In this document: in pieces, positions 6,849 to 17,838 of the stretch
Layout of the letters: each line of letters begins with the position of its first letter
Position numbering within the stretch: the first letter of the stretch is position 1
Source of the DNA: Streptobacillus ratti
Lineage (GTDB): Bacteria > Fusobacteriota > Fusobacteriia > Fusobacteriales > Leptotrichiaceae
Assembly: GCF_001891165.1 (NCBI RefSeq)
Contig: NZ_LKKW01000015.1
Coordinates: forward strand, 1-32,325
Length of the DNA stretch: 32,325 nt
Direction of reading: 5' to 3'
Notes under the pieces: model-generated
Database searches by the model: none
Told to the model about the DNA's origin: nothing
What the model saw: only the letters and a program-made list of their open reading frames with translations
Program-made: the position numbers and the translations under genes

Positions 6849-8000
6849 CTAATTATTGTATTTTATAGCTTCTGTTGTATTCATCTTTGATGCCTTAATT
6901 GATGGCATTATTGTAGAAACTAAAATTAATACAAAAGAGGTAAAATAAATAACTAACATTTCTATTAAACTCATACTTATTGGAAGTGTTTCTAAGTAAT
7001 AAGTAGAGGTAATATAGTATTTAAATAATAATTTTAAAAGTATAATAATAATAGGTGATAATAACAATGAAATTAACATACCTATTATTCCAATAATCAA
7101 TCCCTCAAATAAGAAGATTTTCAAAATATTTTTATCAGCAAATCCCATTGCTTTTAATATTCCTATATCTGTTATTTTTTCTCTAACTATCATATTTAAT
7201 ATTACTGATATAGCAAACGAAGCAATAAGTATTATCATACTTAAAATTGATACTAAAACAAATTTTTCAAAATTTATTGCACTTAATAAACTTTGATTGT
7301 CCATATTCCAACTTCTTGCATAAACTTTATCTCCATAATTCTCATTTATATCTTTTACTAATAAATTCAAATTATCAGTTTTGGTTGGATTATCAACTAT
7401 AACAGAAATTGTTGAGGCAACTTCTCCTCTTTCCTCTAATAGCTGTAATGTTTCAAGAGGAAAAAGTAATAAATCTGAATCATAGTTATAGAATCCTGTT
7501 TTAAAAACTCCTGAAATAACTGCTTTTATTTCTCTCATTTCAGATGTAAGTACAGTTATTTCATCTCCTATCATAGTTCCTGTATTTTTTATAAATTCAT
7601 TTCCAACTAGAACTGAAGTTAAATTATCTTTTTCTATTTTCCCCTCAATAACATTTAAATTAAGTCTTTCTAAATTAGTTCCAATAATTAATGTAGATTT
7701 AGAAATTCCATTTACCTTAATTAAACCTTGTGAATCAATTCTATAATTAATATCTTTAAATTTATATTTTTCAAATTTCTTACTAATATCTATATATTCT
7801 TGTTGATAATCTTGATAAATTCCAACACTAATATGTGGAGAAAGTGTTAATATTGAATTTAACATATTATTTTTCAAACCATTAGATATTGCAAGTGATA
7901 CCACAAAAACTGTAAGAGCAATTGCAATTCCTAAAATAGAAACTATAGACTGAAATTTTCTTTCTATTATATGTCTTTTTGCTATAAAAAATTCTATCAT
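6849..8000 (-). CDS. Lipoprotein-releasing permease, LolC/LolE family
   Basis: This 383-residue permease has the MacB-type layout: one transmembrane helix near the N-terminus (about 16-40), a periplasmic domain of about 200 residues, then three helices (about 247-268, 293-325, 343-368) forming the FtsX domain. The opening MIEFFIAKRHIIERKFQSIVS with its conserved arginine region matches LolC/E proteins (FIxxRYLxxR..). The segment between helices two and three (EKITDIGILKAMGF) is the coupling region that meets the ATPase. Only one permease gene is present next to lolD, so the complex may be a homodimer or use a second permease elsewhere. It extracts lipoproteins from the cytoplasmic membrane and hands them to a LolA-like carrier; a candidate lies at 10417-10920 in the same run. 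Confidence 0.85.
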   Translation of the reverse strand: MIEFFIAKRHIIERKFQSIVSILGIAIALTVFVVSLAISNGLKNNMLNSILTLSPHISVGIYQDYQQEYIDISKKFEKYKFKDINYRIDSQGLIKVNGISKSTLIIGTNLERLNLNVIEGKIEKDNLTSVLVGNEFIKNTGTMIGDEITVLTSEMREIKAVISGVFKTGFYNYDSDLLLFPLETLQLLEERGEVASTISVIVDNPTKTDNLNLLVKDINENYGDKVYARSWNMDNQSLLSAINFEKFVLVSILSMIILIASFAISVILNMIVREKITDIGILKAMGFADKNILKIFLFEGLIIGIIGMLISLLLSPIIIILLKLLFKYYITSTYYLETLPISMSLIEMLVIYFTSFVLILVSTIMPSIKASKMNTTEAIKYNN

Positions 8001-8007
8001 TTATCCT

Positions 8008-8490
8008 CTATTCCTCTATAATTACATCAAGACTTGTAAGAATAGATATTTGCTTTATAAACTTATATTTATTATTAATATTTAATCTATATATAAGTTC
8101 TTTTTTATCTTTTGTTTTTATTATTAAACAATTTTCATTTGAATTTTTAGAAATTCTCATGATTCTAATACTTAATTTCTCTATTTGATTTATTAATACT
8201 TTATTATTTTTATCTATTATTTCATTTTCATCTACATATATTCTAAATTTTAATATAGTATTTAAATGAAATATTATATATACAATTAAAGCTAAAAGAA
8301 TAAAAATAGTAAAATAATTATCAGATAAATCTTCTTTAAATAAATTCATACCAACATAAAATATGGTAAATAAGATAACTCCAATTAAAATAAATGATCT
8401 AAAAAAGTATAAATTTGAAAGTCTATATACCGTTTTTATTCTAGGATTAGAAACTATAGTATCATCTATTTCCATTTTAATTTTATTCAT
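8008..8490 (-). CDS. Two-helix membrane protein, unknown
   Basis: This 160-residue protein has two hydrophobic helices at about 28-49 and 60-80, linked by a short loop, followed by a beta-rich cytoplasmic domain of about 80 residues with repeating strands (FRIYVDENEIID, LIIKTKDKKELIYRL). The layout resembles small membrane proteins with a PH-like domain, but I cannot assign a family. I chose the ATG at 8488-8490, directly after the upstream stop, because GGAG lies six bases before it, inside the end of that gene. Longer starts at 8502 and 8541 would overlap the upstream gene. It sits between an FtsB-like gene and the lolC/E-like gene with gaps of 1 and 7 bases. Confidence 0.7.
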   Translation of the reverse strand: MNKIKMEIDDTIVSNPRIKTVYRLSNLYFFRSFILIGVILFTIFYVGMNLFKEDLSDNYFTIFILLALIVYIIFHLNTILKFRIYVDENEIIDKNNKVLINQIEKLSIRIMRISKNSNENCLIIKTKDKKELIYRLNINNKYKFIKQISILTSLDVIIEE

Positions 8491-8491
8491 A

Positions 8492-8812
8492 TTATTCTCC
8501 ATTTTCTTTTTCTGATGTTTCAGTTTCTTGAACATCTTCATCTACAATTTTATATATTCTTTCACCATCTTTTTTAAAATTTAGATTATCTCTTACAAAT
8601 TTTTCTTTGTTAGTCCCTTTTCTTGATTCTTCTAATTCTTTTTGTAATTTTTCTTTCTCTTCTTTTAATTTCTCATATTTTTGATTACTTTCAATTAATT
8701 TTATATTTATTTCTCTACTTTTCTTAATATTATTATATATCCTAAAAATTAATGATGAAAATATCACAAAAAACAGAAATATAATTGCTAAAGTATATAG
8801 CTTTTTCTTCAT
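8492..8812 (-). CDS. Septum formation initiator family protein (FtsB/DivIC-like)
   Basis: This 106-residue bitopic protein has a short basic cytoplasmic start, one transmembrane helix (about 4-24), a coiled coil (about 38-68, rich in KLKEEKEKLQKELEE) and a conserved end FVRDNLNFKKDGERIYKI. That end matches the R-D/E-x-L-x-x-x-x-x-G-E-x-x-Y pattern of FtsB and DivIC. Such proteins join FtsL and FtsQ/DivIB and help activate septal peptidoglycan synthesis. A short acidic tail follows. It is one base after nrdR, in the run that also carries mreC, so envelope growth genes are grouped. FtsB against DivIC naming is arbitrary here. Confidence 0.8.
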   Translation of the reverse strand: MKKKLYTLAIIFLFFVIFSSLIFRIYNNIKKSREINIKLIESNQKYEKLKEEKEKLQKELEESRKGTNKEKFVRDNLNFKKDGERIYKIVDEDVQETETSEKENGE

Positions 8813-8813
8813 T

Positions 8814-9278
8814 TTATCTCTTCCTTTTTCTCTTTTTAACTTCTTTAATCGTATTTAAAAAACTATCCAAATTTTCAAATTTATTATAAACAGAAGCAAA
8901 TCTAATATATGCTACTTCATCAAATAAAAATAACTTTTCAAGTATAGTATCTCCCAATGTATTACTATGTATTTTACCATCATAATTAGTTAATATTTCT
9001 CTTTCTATTTCATCTATCATTTCATCAACTTTATTTTGTACATAATTTCTTTTAACTAAAGATCTTATTATTCCTTGGTATATTTTATTTCTATCGAATT
9101 CTTCAACTTCTCCATTTTTCTTAATTACTACTATTGGTAAATTAAAAATTTTTTCTATTGTATTAAACCTTTTATTACATAAATCACATTGACGTCTTCT
9201 TTTTATTGAATTTCCATCACTATATGAGCGACTATCAACTACCCTTGTTTCTTTATCACCACAATAAGGACATTTCAT
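8814..9278 (-). CDS. nrdR: Transcriptional repressor NrdR
   Basis: NrdR represses ribonucleotide reductase genes when bound to dATP/ATP. The 154-residue length is standard. The N-terminal zinc ribbon has Cys3, Cys6, Cys31 and Cys34, with SIKRRRQC before the second pair as in known NrdR. An ATP-cone domain follows from about residue 49 (VVIKKNGEVEEFDRNKI) to about 139, with the family element VAYIRFASVY. The C-terminus is unusually basic (VKKRKRKR). GGGAG precedes the ATG. No nrd gene is in the window, so its targets lie elsewhere. Confidence 0.96.
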   Translation of the reverse strand: MKCPYCGDKETRVVDSRSYSDGNSIKRRRQCDLCNKRFNTIEKIFNLPIVVIKKNGEVEEFDRNKIYQGIIRSLVKRNYVQNKVDEMIDEIEREILTNYDGKIHSNTLGDTILEKLFLFDEVAYIRFASVYNKFENLDSFLNTIKEVKKRKRKR

Positions 9279-9289
9279 AGTTGTTCTCC

Positions 9290-9754
9290 CTATATTTCCA
9301 TATTCTTAATCAATTCTATCATTTCTTCTTTTGTCTTAACTTCTAACATAGATTTTCTAAACTCAGAATCTTGACAAAATCTTGAAATTTTTGCAAGTAT
9401 AATTAAATATTCTCTACTTAATTCAACTGGAGATAAAAACATAAATAAAATATTTACTTTTTCTTCATCTACTGCTTCATATTCTATTCCCTCTTTAAAT
9501 ATACCTACACTTATTACAATATCTTTAACAGCATCTGTTTTAGCATGTGGTATAGCAACACCTCTACCTATACCAGTAGTTCCCAAGATTTCTCTTTCCA
9601 TTAAATCTTCAAATGCTTTTTCTTTATCTAAAATATTTTCATTATTTTCTAATCCTTTAAACATTTCTTTTAATAAGGCATTTTTATTTTTTGCCTGTAA
9701 ATCTAAATTTATTCCATCTACATATATTTTTTCAAAGATATAATTGGTTTTCAT
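9290..9754 (-). CDS. PTS IIA domain protein, fructose/nitrogen type (PtsN-like)
   Basis: This 154-residue stand-alone IIA domain (PTS EIIA type 2) has the phospho-accepting histidine at 70 within GIGRGVAIPHAK. The segment ILGTTGIGRG and the phrase FMFLSPVELSREYL are common to PtsN/FruA-type IIA domains. No IIB or IIC domain is attached or nearby, so a regulatory role like that of PtsN is likelier than sugar uptake, but a partner could be elsewhere. Enzyme I (20257-21966), the likely phosphate source through HPr, is in the same window but in a different unit. AAGGAG precedes the start. It lies between recO and nrdR with gaps of 15 and 11 bases. Confidence 0.85.
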   Translation of the reverse strand: MKTNYIFEKIYVDGINLDLQAKNKNALLKEMFKGLENNENILDKEKAFEDLMEREILGTTGIGRGVAIPHAKTDAVKDIVISVGIFKEGIEYEAVDEEKVNILFMFLSPVELSREYLIILAKISRFCQDSEFRKSMLEVKTKEEMIELIKNMEI

Positions 9755-9769
9755 TAATTTTCTCCTTTA

Positions 9770-10417
9770 TTAAAGTATCAATATTTTTTTATAATCTAAT
9801 CTAATATTAAAATAATTATTTATATAATCTTGAAAACAATTTAATATAGTAATAAGACTCTCAGAGTTTTCAAGATTAGCACTTTTAGAATATTCTATAT
9901 AATCCTTATATTCATCAAATAATCCATATTGATTAATTAATTGACTTATATCATATATTCCAAGTTCTATCATTAATCTTCTTAAAAATGTAACTAAAAT
10001 AAATATATTAAAATTAATATCTACAAATGTATCTTCATCTAATTCATTTATATATTCTAATATCTCCATACTTTTATTATATAGTTCCTCTTCTGGATTA
10101 TCAAATTCTAATACTTGATTTAATGAATGAAGCACATAAAGTGATAATTGTAATTTTTCTATTTTTGATAATGATTTATCAAAACTCTTTTTTAATATAC
10201 TATTTTTTATTATTTTAGAATTAGATTTAATTTCTAACTCTACATCACTAACACTTAATGGCATTAAAGATGCTAAATGTTTTTTCTTTGAATTTCTAGC
10301 ATTAAAAATTATTGCAGAAATTTTACCATGTTCTTTTGTAAACATTGTAACTAATACACTACTACCAGAAATTTCTTTTTTATTTAAAATAATAGCAACA
10401 TCATTTATTAACTTCAT
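9770..10417 (-). CDS. recO: DNA repair protein RecO
   Basis: RecO anneals single strands and loads RecA with RecR in recombinational repair. The 215-residue protein begins with the family N-terminal OB-fold (AIILNKKEISGSSVLVTMFTKEHG), followed by an alpha-helical C-terminal domain. It is shorter than the usual 230-250 residues and has no cysteines for the zinc finger seen in some RecO proteins. Its ATG overlaps the upstream stop by one base (TAATG) and has no clear ribosome binding site, so translation is probably coupled. It is placed in the run from mreC to lolD. Confidence 0.88.
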   Translation of the reverse strand: MKLINDVAIILNKKEISGSSVLVTMFTKEHGKISAIIFNARNSKKKHLASLMPLSVSDVELEIKSNSKIIKNSILKKSFDKSLSKIEKLQLSLYVLHSLNQVLEFDNPEEELYNKSMEILEYINELDEDTFVDINFNIFILVTFLRRLMIELGIYDISQLINQYGLFDEYKDYIEYSKSANLENSESLITILNCFQDYINNYFNIRLDYKKILIL

Positions 10418-10920
10418 TAGTATCTTATCAAGTATTCAAAATTTGCATAATTAGAAATATATTGTATTTTTTGAGGTTTTTTATCAATATATTCACTAAA
10501 GTTTATAACATATTTATCTGCTATTATTTTTACTAAAACCTTGTTTTCAAATATATATTTCCTATTTTTTGCTTCATATGTAGTATTTTTATCCATATTA
10601 GATAATTCTTCTAATATAGAATAAAGTGAGGTATCATCAAAACTTAATTTTTGCTCTATTGTCTGCTTTAATTTAGGAGAATAAAGAGTCTTTTTACCAT
10701 TTGAATATGTAATTATCTCACCTTTATTTAACTTAGGTTCTAAAACTTCAAATTTCACTGTATTTGGCATATATTCTAAATTATATATTTTCTTCTTTTT
10801 CTTATTATTTATTTCTGAAAATTCAGTAATTTCAGCATTAAAATTTTTCTGTAAAAAATCAAATGTTTTAGAAAAAGTTAAACTAGTTAATAGAATAGTT
10901 AGCATAAAAATTTTCTTCAT
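10417..10920 (-). CDS. Secreted protein with LolA-like features
   Basis: This 167-residue protein has a signal peptide (MKKIFMLTILLTSLTFS, cleavage near 17-19) and a beta-rich mature part. The stretch VKFEVLEPKLNKGEIITYSNGKKTLYSPKLKQ resembles the fold of LolA and related outer-membrane lipoprotein carriers, where a strand pair ending in a modelled substrate and a 'KxxxYxP' turn are common. If so, it ferries lipoproteins from the LolC/E-LolD exporter encoded downstream in the same run. It overlaps mreC by four bases (ATGA) and recO by one. The assignment rests on pattern and context only; a periplasmic protein of another family is possible. Confidence 0.55.
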   Translation of the reverse strand: MKKIFMLTILLTSLTFSKTFDFLQKNFNAEITEFSEINNKKKKKIYNLEYMPNTVKFEVLEPKLNKGEIITYSNGKKTLYSPKLKQTIEQKLSFDDTSLYSILEELSNMDKNTTYEAKNRKYIFENKVLVKIIADKYVINFSEYIDKKPQKIQYISNYANFEYLIRY

Positions 10921-11771
10921 ATTACTTCATCCCTTTCTATATTTTTCAATAAATTAAGTTTAGTATTATTAAATTTATATACTACTACTGTATTTATTCC
11001 TATTAATTTATCACTAATACTAAAATTTAATTCTTTACTATCTATTAATTTTGTTTTGTCTTGTAAATTAAATGTTCCTATAGGTAATTTTTTAGGATAT
11101 ATTTCACTAATACCTGATGTTTCTATATCAAATTTATCTATTTTATCAGCTTTTTCAACATTAAAATTCTTAATAACAAAATTTAATGACCCTTTACCAC
11201 GTATTATACCTGTAAATATTCCATTTACATTGACTGACATTTTAAAGTTAGGGTTTGATAATAAATAAACTTCTGAATAATCTTCTGATACTTTATTAAT
11301 CTTTCCTATAATTTTAGAATTTAATATAACAGGTAAATTTGTTTCTATTCCATCTTTACTTCCCTTGTTAATAAAAATTATATCATGATCATGTAAATCA
11401 TCTTTTAATATTACTTCTGCTGCTATAAATTTTCTATTAGAATTATTTTCAAGTTTAAAATATGATCTTAACTCTATATTTTCTTTTTCAAACTTCTCTA
11501 ATTCCATTTTTTCAGCACTTAATAACTGAATTTCTGATTTTAATTTTTCTAATTCTTTAATATTTTCTTGTACATTATTTAAATAATTTAGTTTATTATT
11601 ATATTTAGAATAACTATCATATATTAATGTTTTAGTTTCAACTAATTTAAAATTAATGTCTGATAACATATTTTTAGTAAATTTAAATAAATTATCCTTG
11701 TTTAGAAAAAATACAACTGTTACAAATGCTAGAAAAATTAATCTTTTAACAATCTTTTTTTTCTTTTTCAT
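10917..11771 (-). CDS. mreC: Rod shape-determining protein MreC
   Basis: MreC is the periplasmic scaffold of the elongation machinery, linking MreB and MreD to PBP2/RodA. The 284-residue protein has a basic cytoplasmic start (MKKKKKIVKRL), one transmembrane helix (about 11-24), a coiled coil (about 60-105, ending near ELRSYFKL) and two beta-barrel domains. The family phrases are FIAAEVILKD, IFINKGSKDGIETNLPV and IGKINKVSEDYSEVYLLSNPNF. The start has GGAGAG upstream. It lies only 8 bases after groEL with no terminator between. mreB and mreD are not in the window. Its presence implies a rod shape. Confidence 0.92.
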   Translation of the reverse strand: MKKKKKIVKRLIFLAFVTVVFFLNKDNLFKFTKNMLSDINFKLVETKTLIYDSYSKYNNKLNYLNNVQENIKELEKLKSEIQLLSAEKMELEKFEKENIELRSYFKLENNSNRKFIAAEVILKDDLHDHDIIFINKGSKDGIETNLPVILNSKIIGKINKVSEDYSEVYLLSNPNFKMSVNVNGIFTGIIRGKGSLNFVIKNFNVEKADKIDKFDIETSGISEIYPKKLPIGTFNLQDKTKLIDSKELNFSISDKLIGINTVVVYKFNNTKLNLLKNIERDEVI

Positions 11772-11779
11772 TTTCTCTC

Positions 11780-13649
<1,870 letters not shown>

Positions 13650-13684
13650 TTAACTTCCCTCTCTCTAGTCAAATTTTTCTTTAA

Positions 13685-13713
13685 ATTATACCATATGTTG
13701 TGATTATTTTCAA
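13685..13713 (-). promoter_or_regulatory. Promoter of groES-groEL
   Basis: A perfect -10 TATAAT (13685-13690) with an extended TGG in front, and -35 TTGAAA (13708-13713), have a 17-base spacer. The leader to the groES ATG is about 30 bases. The rest of the gap (13714-13795) holds an unexplained patch (GGGTGTCT at 13731-13739 region and GAGCGTCGTTG near 13748-13758) richer in G+C than its surroundings. Confidence 0.8.
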
Positions 13714-13795
13714 TACAAAAAGGGTGTCTAAAAATCTTGATTATAAAGAGCGTCGTTGTATTTTAATATCAAATTTTATATTTTAATTTTTTGTC

Positions 13796-13838
13796 AAAAA
13801 AAGAAGCTAAACTCAAAATTTTAATCTAAGTTAGCTCC
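13796..13838 (-). terminator. Terminator of the 1324-residue barrel gene
   Basis: An interrupted stem (AGCTAA 13805-13810 with TTAGCT 13831-13836, plus a few inner pairs) is followed on the minus strand by TTCTTTTTTT. It lies about 20 bases after the stop codon at 13856. Confidence 0.6.
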
Positions 13839-13855
13839 CTATTTCTATTAAACAA

Positions 13856-16800
13856 TTACCATCTATATTCAAGTCCTGTTTTAACATTAAATTTAGTACC
13901 CTTAAAATCTTTATTTTCAAAACCAAATGGCATCTCTGCACTAAGTCTTGCATTTAAGTTACTAATTAAGTTGTATTTCATCTTTATTTCTGGACTTAAA
14001 GTGTTTTTAAATATCATCTTTCTACTTCCAAATAACTTAATATCTTCTAATATTATCTTATTACTTGAAATATATTCTGCATTTAAATTATACTTCATTC
14101 CAAGTGATACTGTCATTTTTTCATTATATCTAAAATTATACCCTAAATATGTATCTAAATTTGCATCTATTTTCTTTGTACGTAAAAAATGTGTTTCTTC
14201 TGATTTATTTTCCTTTTTTATCCTATTTGGATAATCTAATATTTCTTTTAGTTTTTCTTCATTAATTTTAGGATATATACCTAAAGTACTATCTTTTTCA
14301 TATATTGTATCATCATATGATTTTTTATTCTTAACATATTTTTTTAATGATTCTAGTATATTTTTTTCATCTATATCAACAACTTCATGATTTTGTTCTA
14401 CATGTTCTAAAATTTTAAGTGGATCTTTTGCTTTTGAAGTATGGCTAACAACTTTTGATTTTGTTTCAGTTGTTGTAGTAATTTCTTTTAATCCTCTTAA
14501 TCTAGTTTCATTGTATACTATCCCTAAATTTAAATCAAAATTAATACCCTTATCCTGTCTATATTCTGTATCAATCTCAAAGTTATATATTTGATTATCT
14601 AAAAATATACTATTTTTCGTTTCCTTAGTTATTTTTTGTGATTTTTTATCAAAGAAATAATTATATGATTTATTACCAAACCAACCATTTATATGATAAT
14701 TCCATGCAAAATAACTAAGAGGTAAGTCTACGAAGTTGCCCTCTTCAACATTTTTCTTTTCTGTATATCCTGTTCTTTTAACTGAATCAGCCTTAGCCCT
14801 TATCCTAAAGTTACCCTCTTCCTTTTTGATGTCTATAAAAGGTGTTAATGTATAATCTAATTCTCCTTTAAATAATAAATTAGGTAACTTCTCTTTAACT
14901 TTATTATACTCCTTATTATTTCTATCCTTTAATATACTTAATATATTAGGCTTTAATTCTTGTTCTACTATATCCTTACTCGATTTTAATACTTTCCTAA
15001 ATCCTAATATAGTTGAAAATTCTGTCCCCTTTGTATATTCAAGCCCTACCTTTGTCGATATCTCTTCTTTATCCTTAGCAATTATCAATCTTGGTTTAAC
15101 TTGAAAATTTACTATTAATGGATTTAATGATAAGCTAAAGTCTATATTCTTATCATTCCCTCTTACATCTCCTCTTAAGAAAGTTAAATCTGCCATCGCT
15201 CTATATGATAAATAATAACCTGGGTCATTCCCTAATACTCCTCCAGCTTCTATATCTCCCATACTCTTAAACTTAATTGGATTTAATTTAGTAAATATTA
15301 CATCTTTAAAACTATCATCTATTAAATATTTTATCTCCCCTGTATATATTCCTCTTATACCAGCAGGTGATGAATTCCTAATACTTATCGGTAATTCTAA
15401 ATGACTACTAAATAATATATTATCATAGGGTCTGTATAATAAGGTTAATCTTGGTGATAATATATTATACATCTCATATGATGATTTTACTGCTTTGCCT
15501 TTCTCTGTTTGTATATAGTCTGATTGATGTATATCTCTTTTTAGTTTCTTCTCATTACCTGTCATTAATGCTTCTTTATCAACCAATTCTTTTTCTGTTG
15601 TTTGTGATGTTATTATAGACTTATTATCTTTACCTATAGGGTTATTGTCTTTATCTCTCTTAGCTATATCAAACTCTACTTCTTTCCCATTCTTATCTAA
15701 ACTCTTTCTTAGGTCTATCCAACCATATATTCCTATATGTCTTAATCCTAATAAGACATTTAGTTTATCATTTGTAGGTATATTAAGTCCTAAATATGTA
15801 TCTGTATTTAAACTTGTTGTATCATATACATGTTTTTCTTGATTGTCTTTTCTATATAAATAGTTTTTAGATACATTTAATAATAGTTTTGTATTAAATT
15901 CTATTATTCCCTCTTTATATGTTCCAGTTACTCCTAAATTATTTGATTTTTTAACATATCCATATTTTTCTGCATTAACATTTACATTATCATTTAATAA
16001 TAGTTCTACTCCTAGTTTATAGTTTCTTCCTATATGTCCTGCATTTAATTTTAATTTAGTTGAGTATTCTGCTTTGTTTTCTTTTAAGTTTACATCAGCA
16101 AAGTTTGCTCTTAATATGTCTTCATATTTTAGTATGTTTCTTTCTTTTTCACTTTGATGTAGATATAGTCCTCTTAATATGTCAAGACCTTTCATTTCAT
16201 ATGGGTTCTTTATTAATTCTTGTATCTTTGGTAATTTATCTATTATTTTACTAATCTTATCACCTAAGAAAAAATCTCCTAATATTCCCAAAATACTTGA
16301 TCCAGCAATCGCTTTAATTTTATCTAGTTCATATTCTCTAGTTATTTCATCAATTAAATATTTTTTAGCATCTGAATCAAAATCATGCCATCTTTCTTCA
16401 AATTTATATTTATTTTGAGATGAAGATCTACTTTGAGCTAGAACTCTATTCATACTTAATGAGCTAGGTAATACTGGAGTTTTAAGTCCGTCATATAAAT
16501 AATTTGGATCTAATTCTTCTCCTTTAATTTTAGAATAATCAAAATCTTTATAGTATCCCGGTAAAAGATGTTGAAAATCACTTGGTATTTGTGTCCAAGC
16601 TCCTATAGTCGAATATTTTCTATCAAGTCCTAATCCTAATCTTTTATAAAGTTTTTGGGCAATTCTATTAGCCATATCATTAAGTCCTTTAGCATTCTTA
16701 ACCTCTTTACTTAATCCTATACCCGGTGCAATAAAAGATGTAGCTGTAGGCTTTTCTTCTTTTTCAAGTATTTTTGTTAAATCTGAAAGATTTCTAAAAT

Positions 16801-17830
16801 TTTTATTTGAATGTATCTCATCAAACAAAGTCTTAGTTACATACCTAATTGGAGAATCTCCATAAAGCGAACCTGAATAATGTCCAAGTATTCTACTTGT
16901 CCCCTTAAATCCAGATACTTCTGCCTTTTCTAAGTCTGCATGTTCATTCTCATACTCATCTTTGCTAATTTCTGGCTTAAGTTCTTTATACTTATCCTTT
17001 AATGTCCACTTCTTAAAATACTCTACCTTATCATAACCAGGTGCCGTATATTTAATCTTATCTAACTCATCTGTTAAATCATATGACCTCTTATAATTAT
17101 TAAATAAGACTGAAGCACTAACATAACTACCACCATTTTTATACACAACTGTTGGTCCTATATTTATACTCTTATCTTGTCCTGCAAAATATAGGGATAA
17201 AGATAAATTCCTATCAGGTGTTGGATTAACTCTAAAGTTATAATCAACTACCTTATTCTTTAAAGGCTTTTCATCATCTATTTTGTCTATGTCTACTTTC
17301 TCTTTACTTTCTCCCTTAACATAATAGTTAATCTCTCCATTAACATACTTATTATCAGAAGTTAATGTTAGTTTTATTTTATCTATCTCATTATCTCCTA
17401 AAAATTTTGTATGTGTAATCTTTTTACCAAATATATCTGCCTTTATTCCTAAACCTATATAGTTCTCTTTTAATTTAACACTTAATTTCTTTCTTAATTC
17501 TACATTCCTTGATAAATACTTTCCAGCTAACTCTATATCTCTAGCTGTTGGATTGTATTTTGGAATATATAAATCAAGATCTTGATTAGGCTTAGGATTG
17601 GGACTAGGTTGAGTGTTCCCACCATTATTATTTTCTTTTTCATAATCTTTATATTTTTTTGCTCTAAATAAATCCACTACTTGAGGTATTAATTTACTTA
17701 CATTCTCTAGTCCATCAACACCAAAAGTTGCATCAACACCGAAAGTTACCTCTCCACTTATTTTACTTTTTTCTTCTGAGTATGCAAGTGAAGATAATAG
17801 TAGTAAAAATAATATCTTTTTTTGTTTCAT
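13856..17830 (-). CDS. Giant outer-membrane beta-barrel protein (1324 residues)
   Basis: This is a secreted protein with a signal peptide (MKQKKILFLLLLSSLAYS) and a short region of two near-repeats (TFGVDATFGVDG, about 29-40). A Pro/Asn-rich linker (about 72-88) and a very long region of alternating polar and hydrophobic residues follow. The last residue is Trp in GLEYRW, the aromatic end that BAM recognises. Repeated strand-turn-strand patterns up to the end suggest a large barrel or several beta modules, perhaps a porin-like or adhesin protein. I see no passenger, TonB box or enzyme motif, and no named family. Nothing but the general style links it with the barrel at 1-1973. It has its own promoter and terminator, so it is a single-gene unit. 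Its start is unusual: the GGAGG ribosome site is 29 bases upstream, separated by a perfect hairpin that contains a five-codon mini-ORF. Confidence 0.88.
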   Translation of the reverse strand: MKQKKILFLLLLSSLAYSEEKSKISGEVTFGVDATFGVDGLENVSKLIPQVVDLFRAKKYKDYEKENNNGGNTQPSPNPKPNQDLDLYIPKYNPTARDIELAGKYLSRNVELRKKLSVKLKENYIGLGIKADIFGKKITHTKFLGDNEIDKIKLTLTSDNKYVNGEINYYVKGESKEKVDIDKIDDEKPLKNKVVDYNFRVNPTPDRNLSLSLYFAGQDKSINIGPTVVYKNGGSYVSASVLFNNYKRSYDLTDELDKIKYTAPGYDKVEYFKKWTLKDKYKELKPEISKDEYENEHADLEKAEVSGFKGTSRILGHYSGSLYGDSPIRYVTKTLFDEIHSNKNFRNLSDLTKILEKEEKPTATSFIAPGIGLSKEVKNAKGLNDMANRIAQKLYKRLGLGLDRKYSTIGAWTQIPSDFQHLLPGYYKDFDYSKIKGEELDPNYLYDGLKTPVLPSSLSMNRVLAQSRSSSQNKYKFEERWHDFDSDAKKYLIDEITREYELDKIKAIAGSSILGILGDFFLGDKISKIIDKLPKIQELIKNPYEMKGLDILRGLYLHQSEKERNILKYEDILRANFADVNLKENKAEYSTKLKLNAGHIGRNYKLGVELLLNDNVNVNAEKYGYVKKSNNLGVTGTYKEGIIEFNTKLLLNVSKNYLYRKDNQEKHVYDTTSLNTDTYLGLNIPTNDKLNVLLGLRHIGIYGWIDLRKSLDKNGKEVEFDIAKRDKDNNPIGKDNKSIITSQTTEKELVDKEALMTGNEKKLKRDIHQSDYIQTEKGKAVKSSYEMYNILSPRLTLLYRPYDNILFSSHLELPISIRNSSPAGIRGIYTGEIKYLIDDSFKDVIFTKLNPIKFKSMGDIEAGGVLGNDPGYYLSYRAMADLTFLRGDVRGNDKNIDFSLSLNPLIVNFQVKPRLIIAKDKEEISTKVGLEYTKGTEFSTILGFRKVLKSSKDIVEQELKPNILSILKDRNNKEYNKVKEKLPNLLFKGELDYTLTPFIDIKKEEGNFRIRAKADSVKRTGYTEKKNVEEGNFVDLPLSYFAWNYHINGWFGNKSYNYFFDKKSQKITKETKNSIFLDNQIYNFEIDTEYRQDKGINFDLNLGIVYNETRLRGLKEITTTTETKSKVVSHTSKAKDPLKILEHVEQNHEVVDIDEKNILESLKKYVKNKKSYDDTIYEKDSTLGIYPKINEEKLKEILDYPNRIKKENKSEETHFLRTKKIDANLDTYLGYNFRYNEKMTVSLGMKYNLNAEYISSNKIILEDIKLFGSRKMIFKNTLSPEIKMKYNLISNLNARLSAEMPFGFENKDFKGTKFNVKTGLEYRW

Positions 17831-17838
17831 AATTTAAT

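Noticed and set aside
13650-13855. CIRCE element (HrcA operator) before groES
   Set aside because: I looked for the inverted TTAGCACTC/GAGTGCTAA pair; only a short AGCTAA/TTAGCT pair occurs and it is the upstream gene's terminator, followed by a T run.
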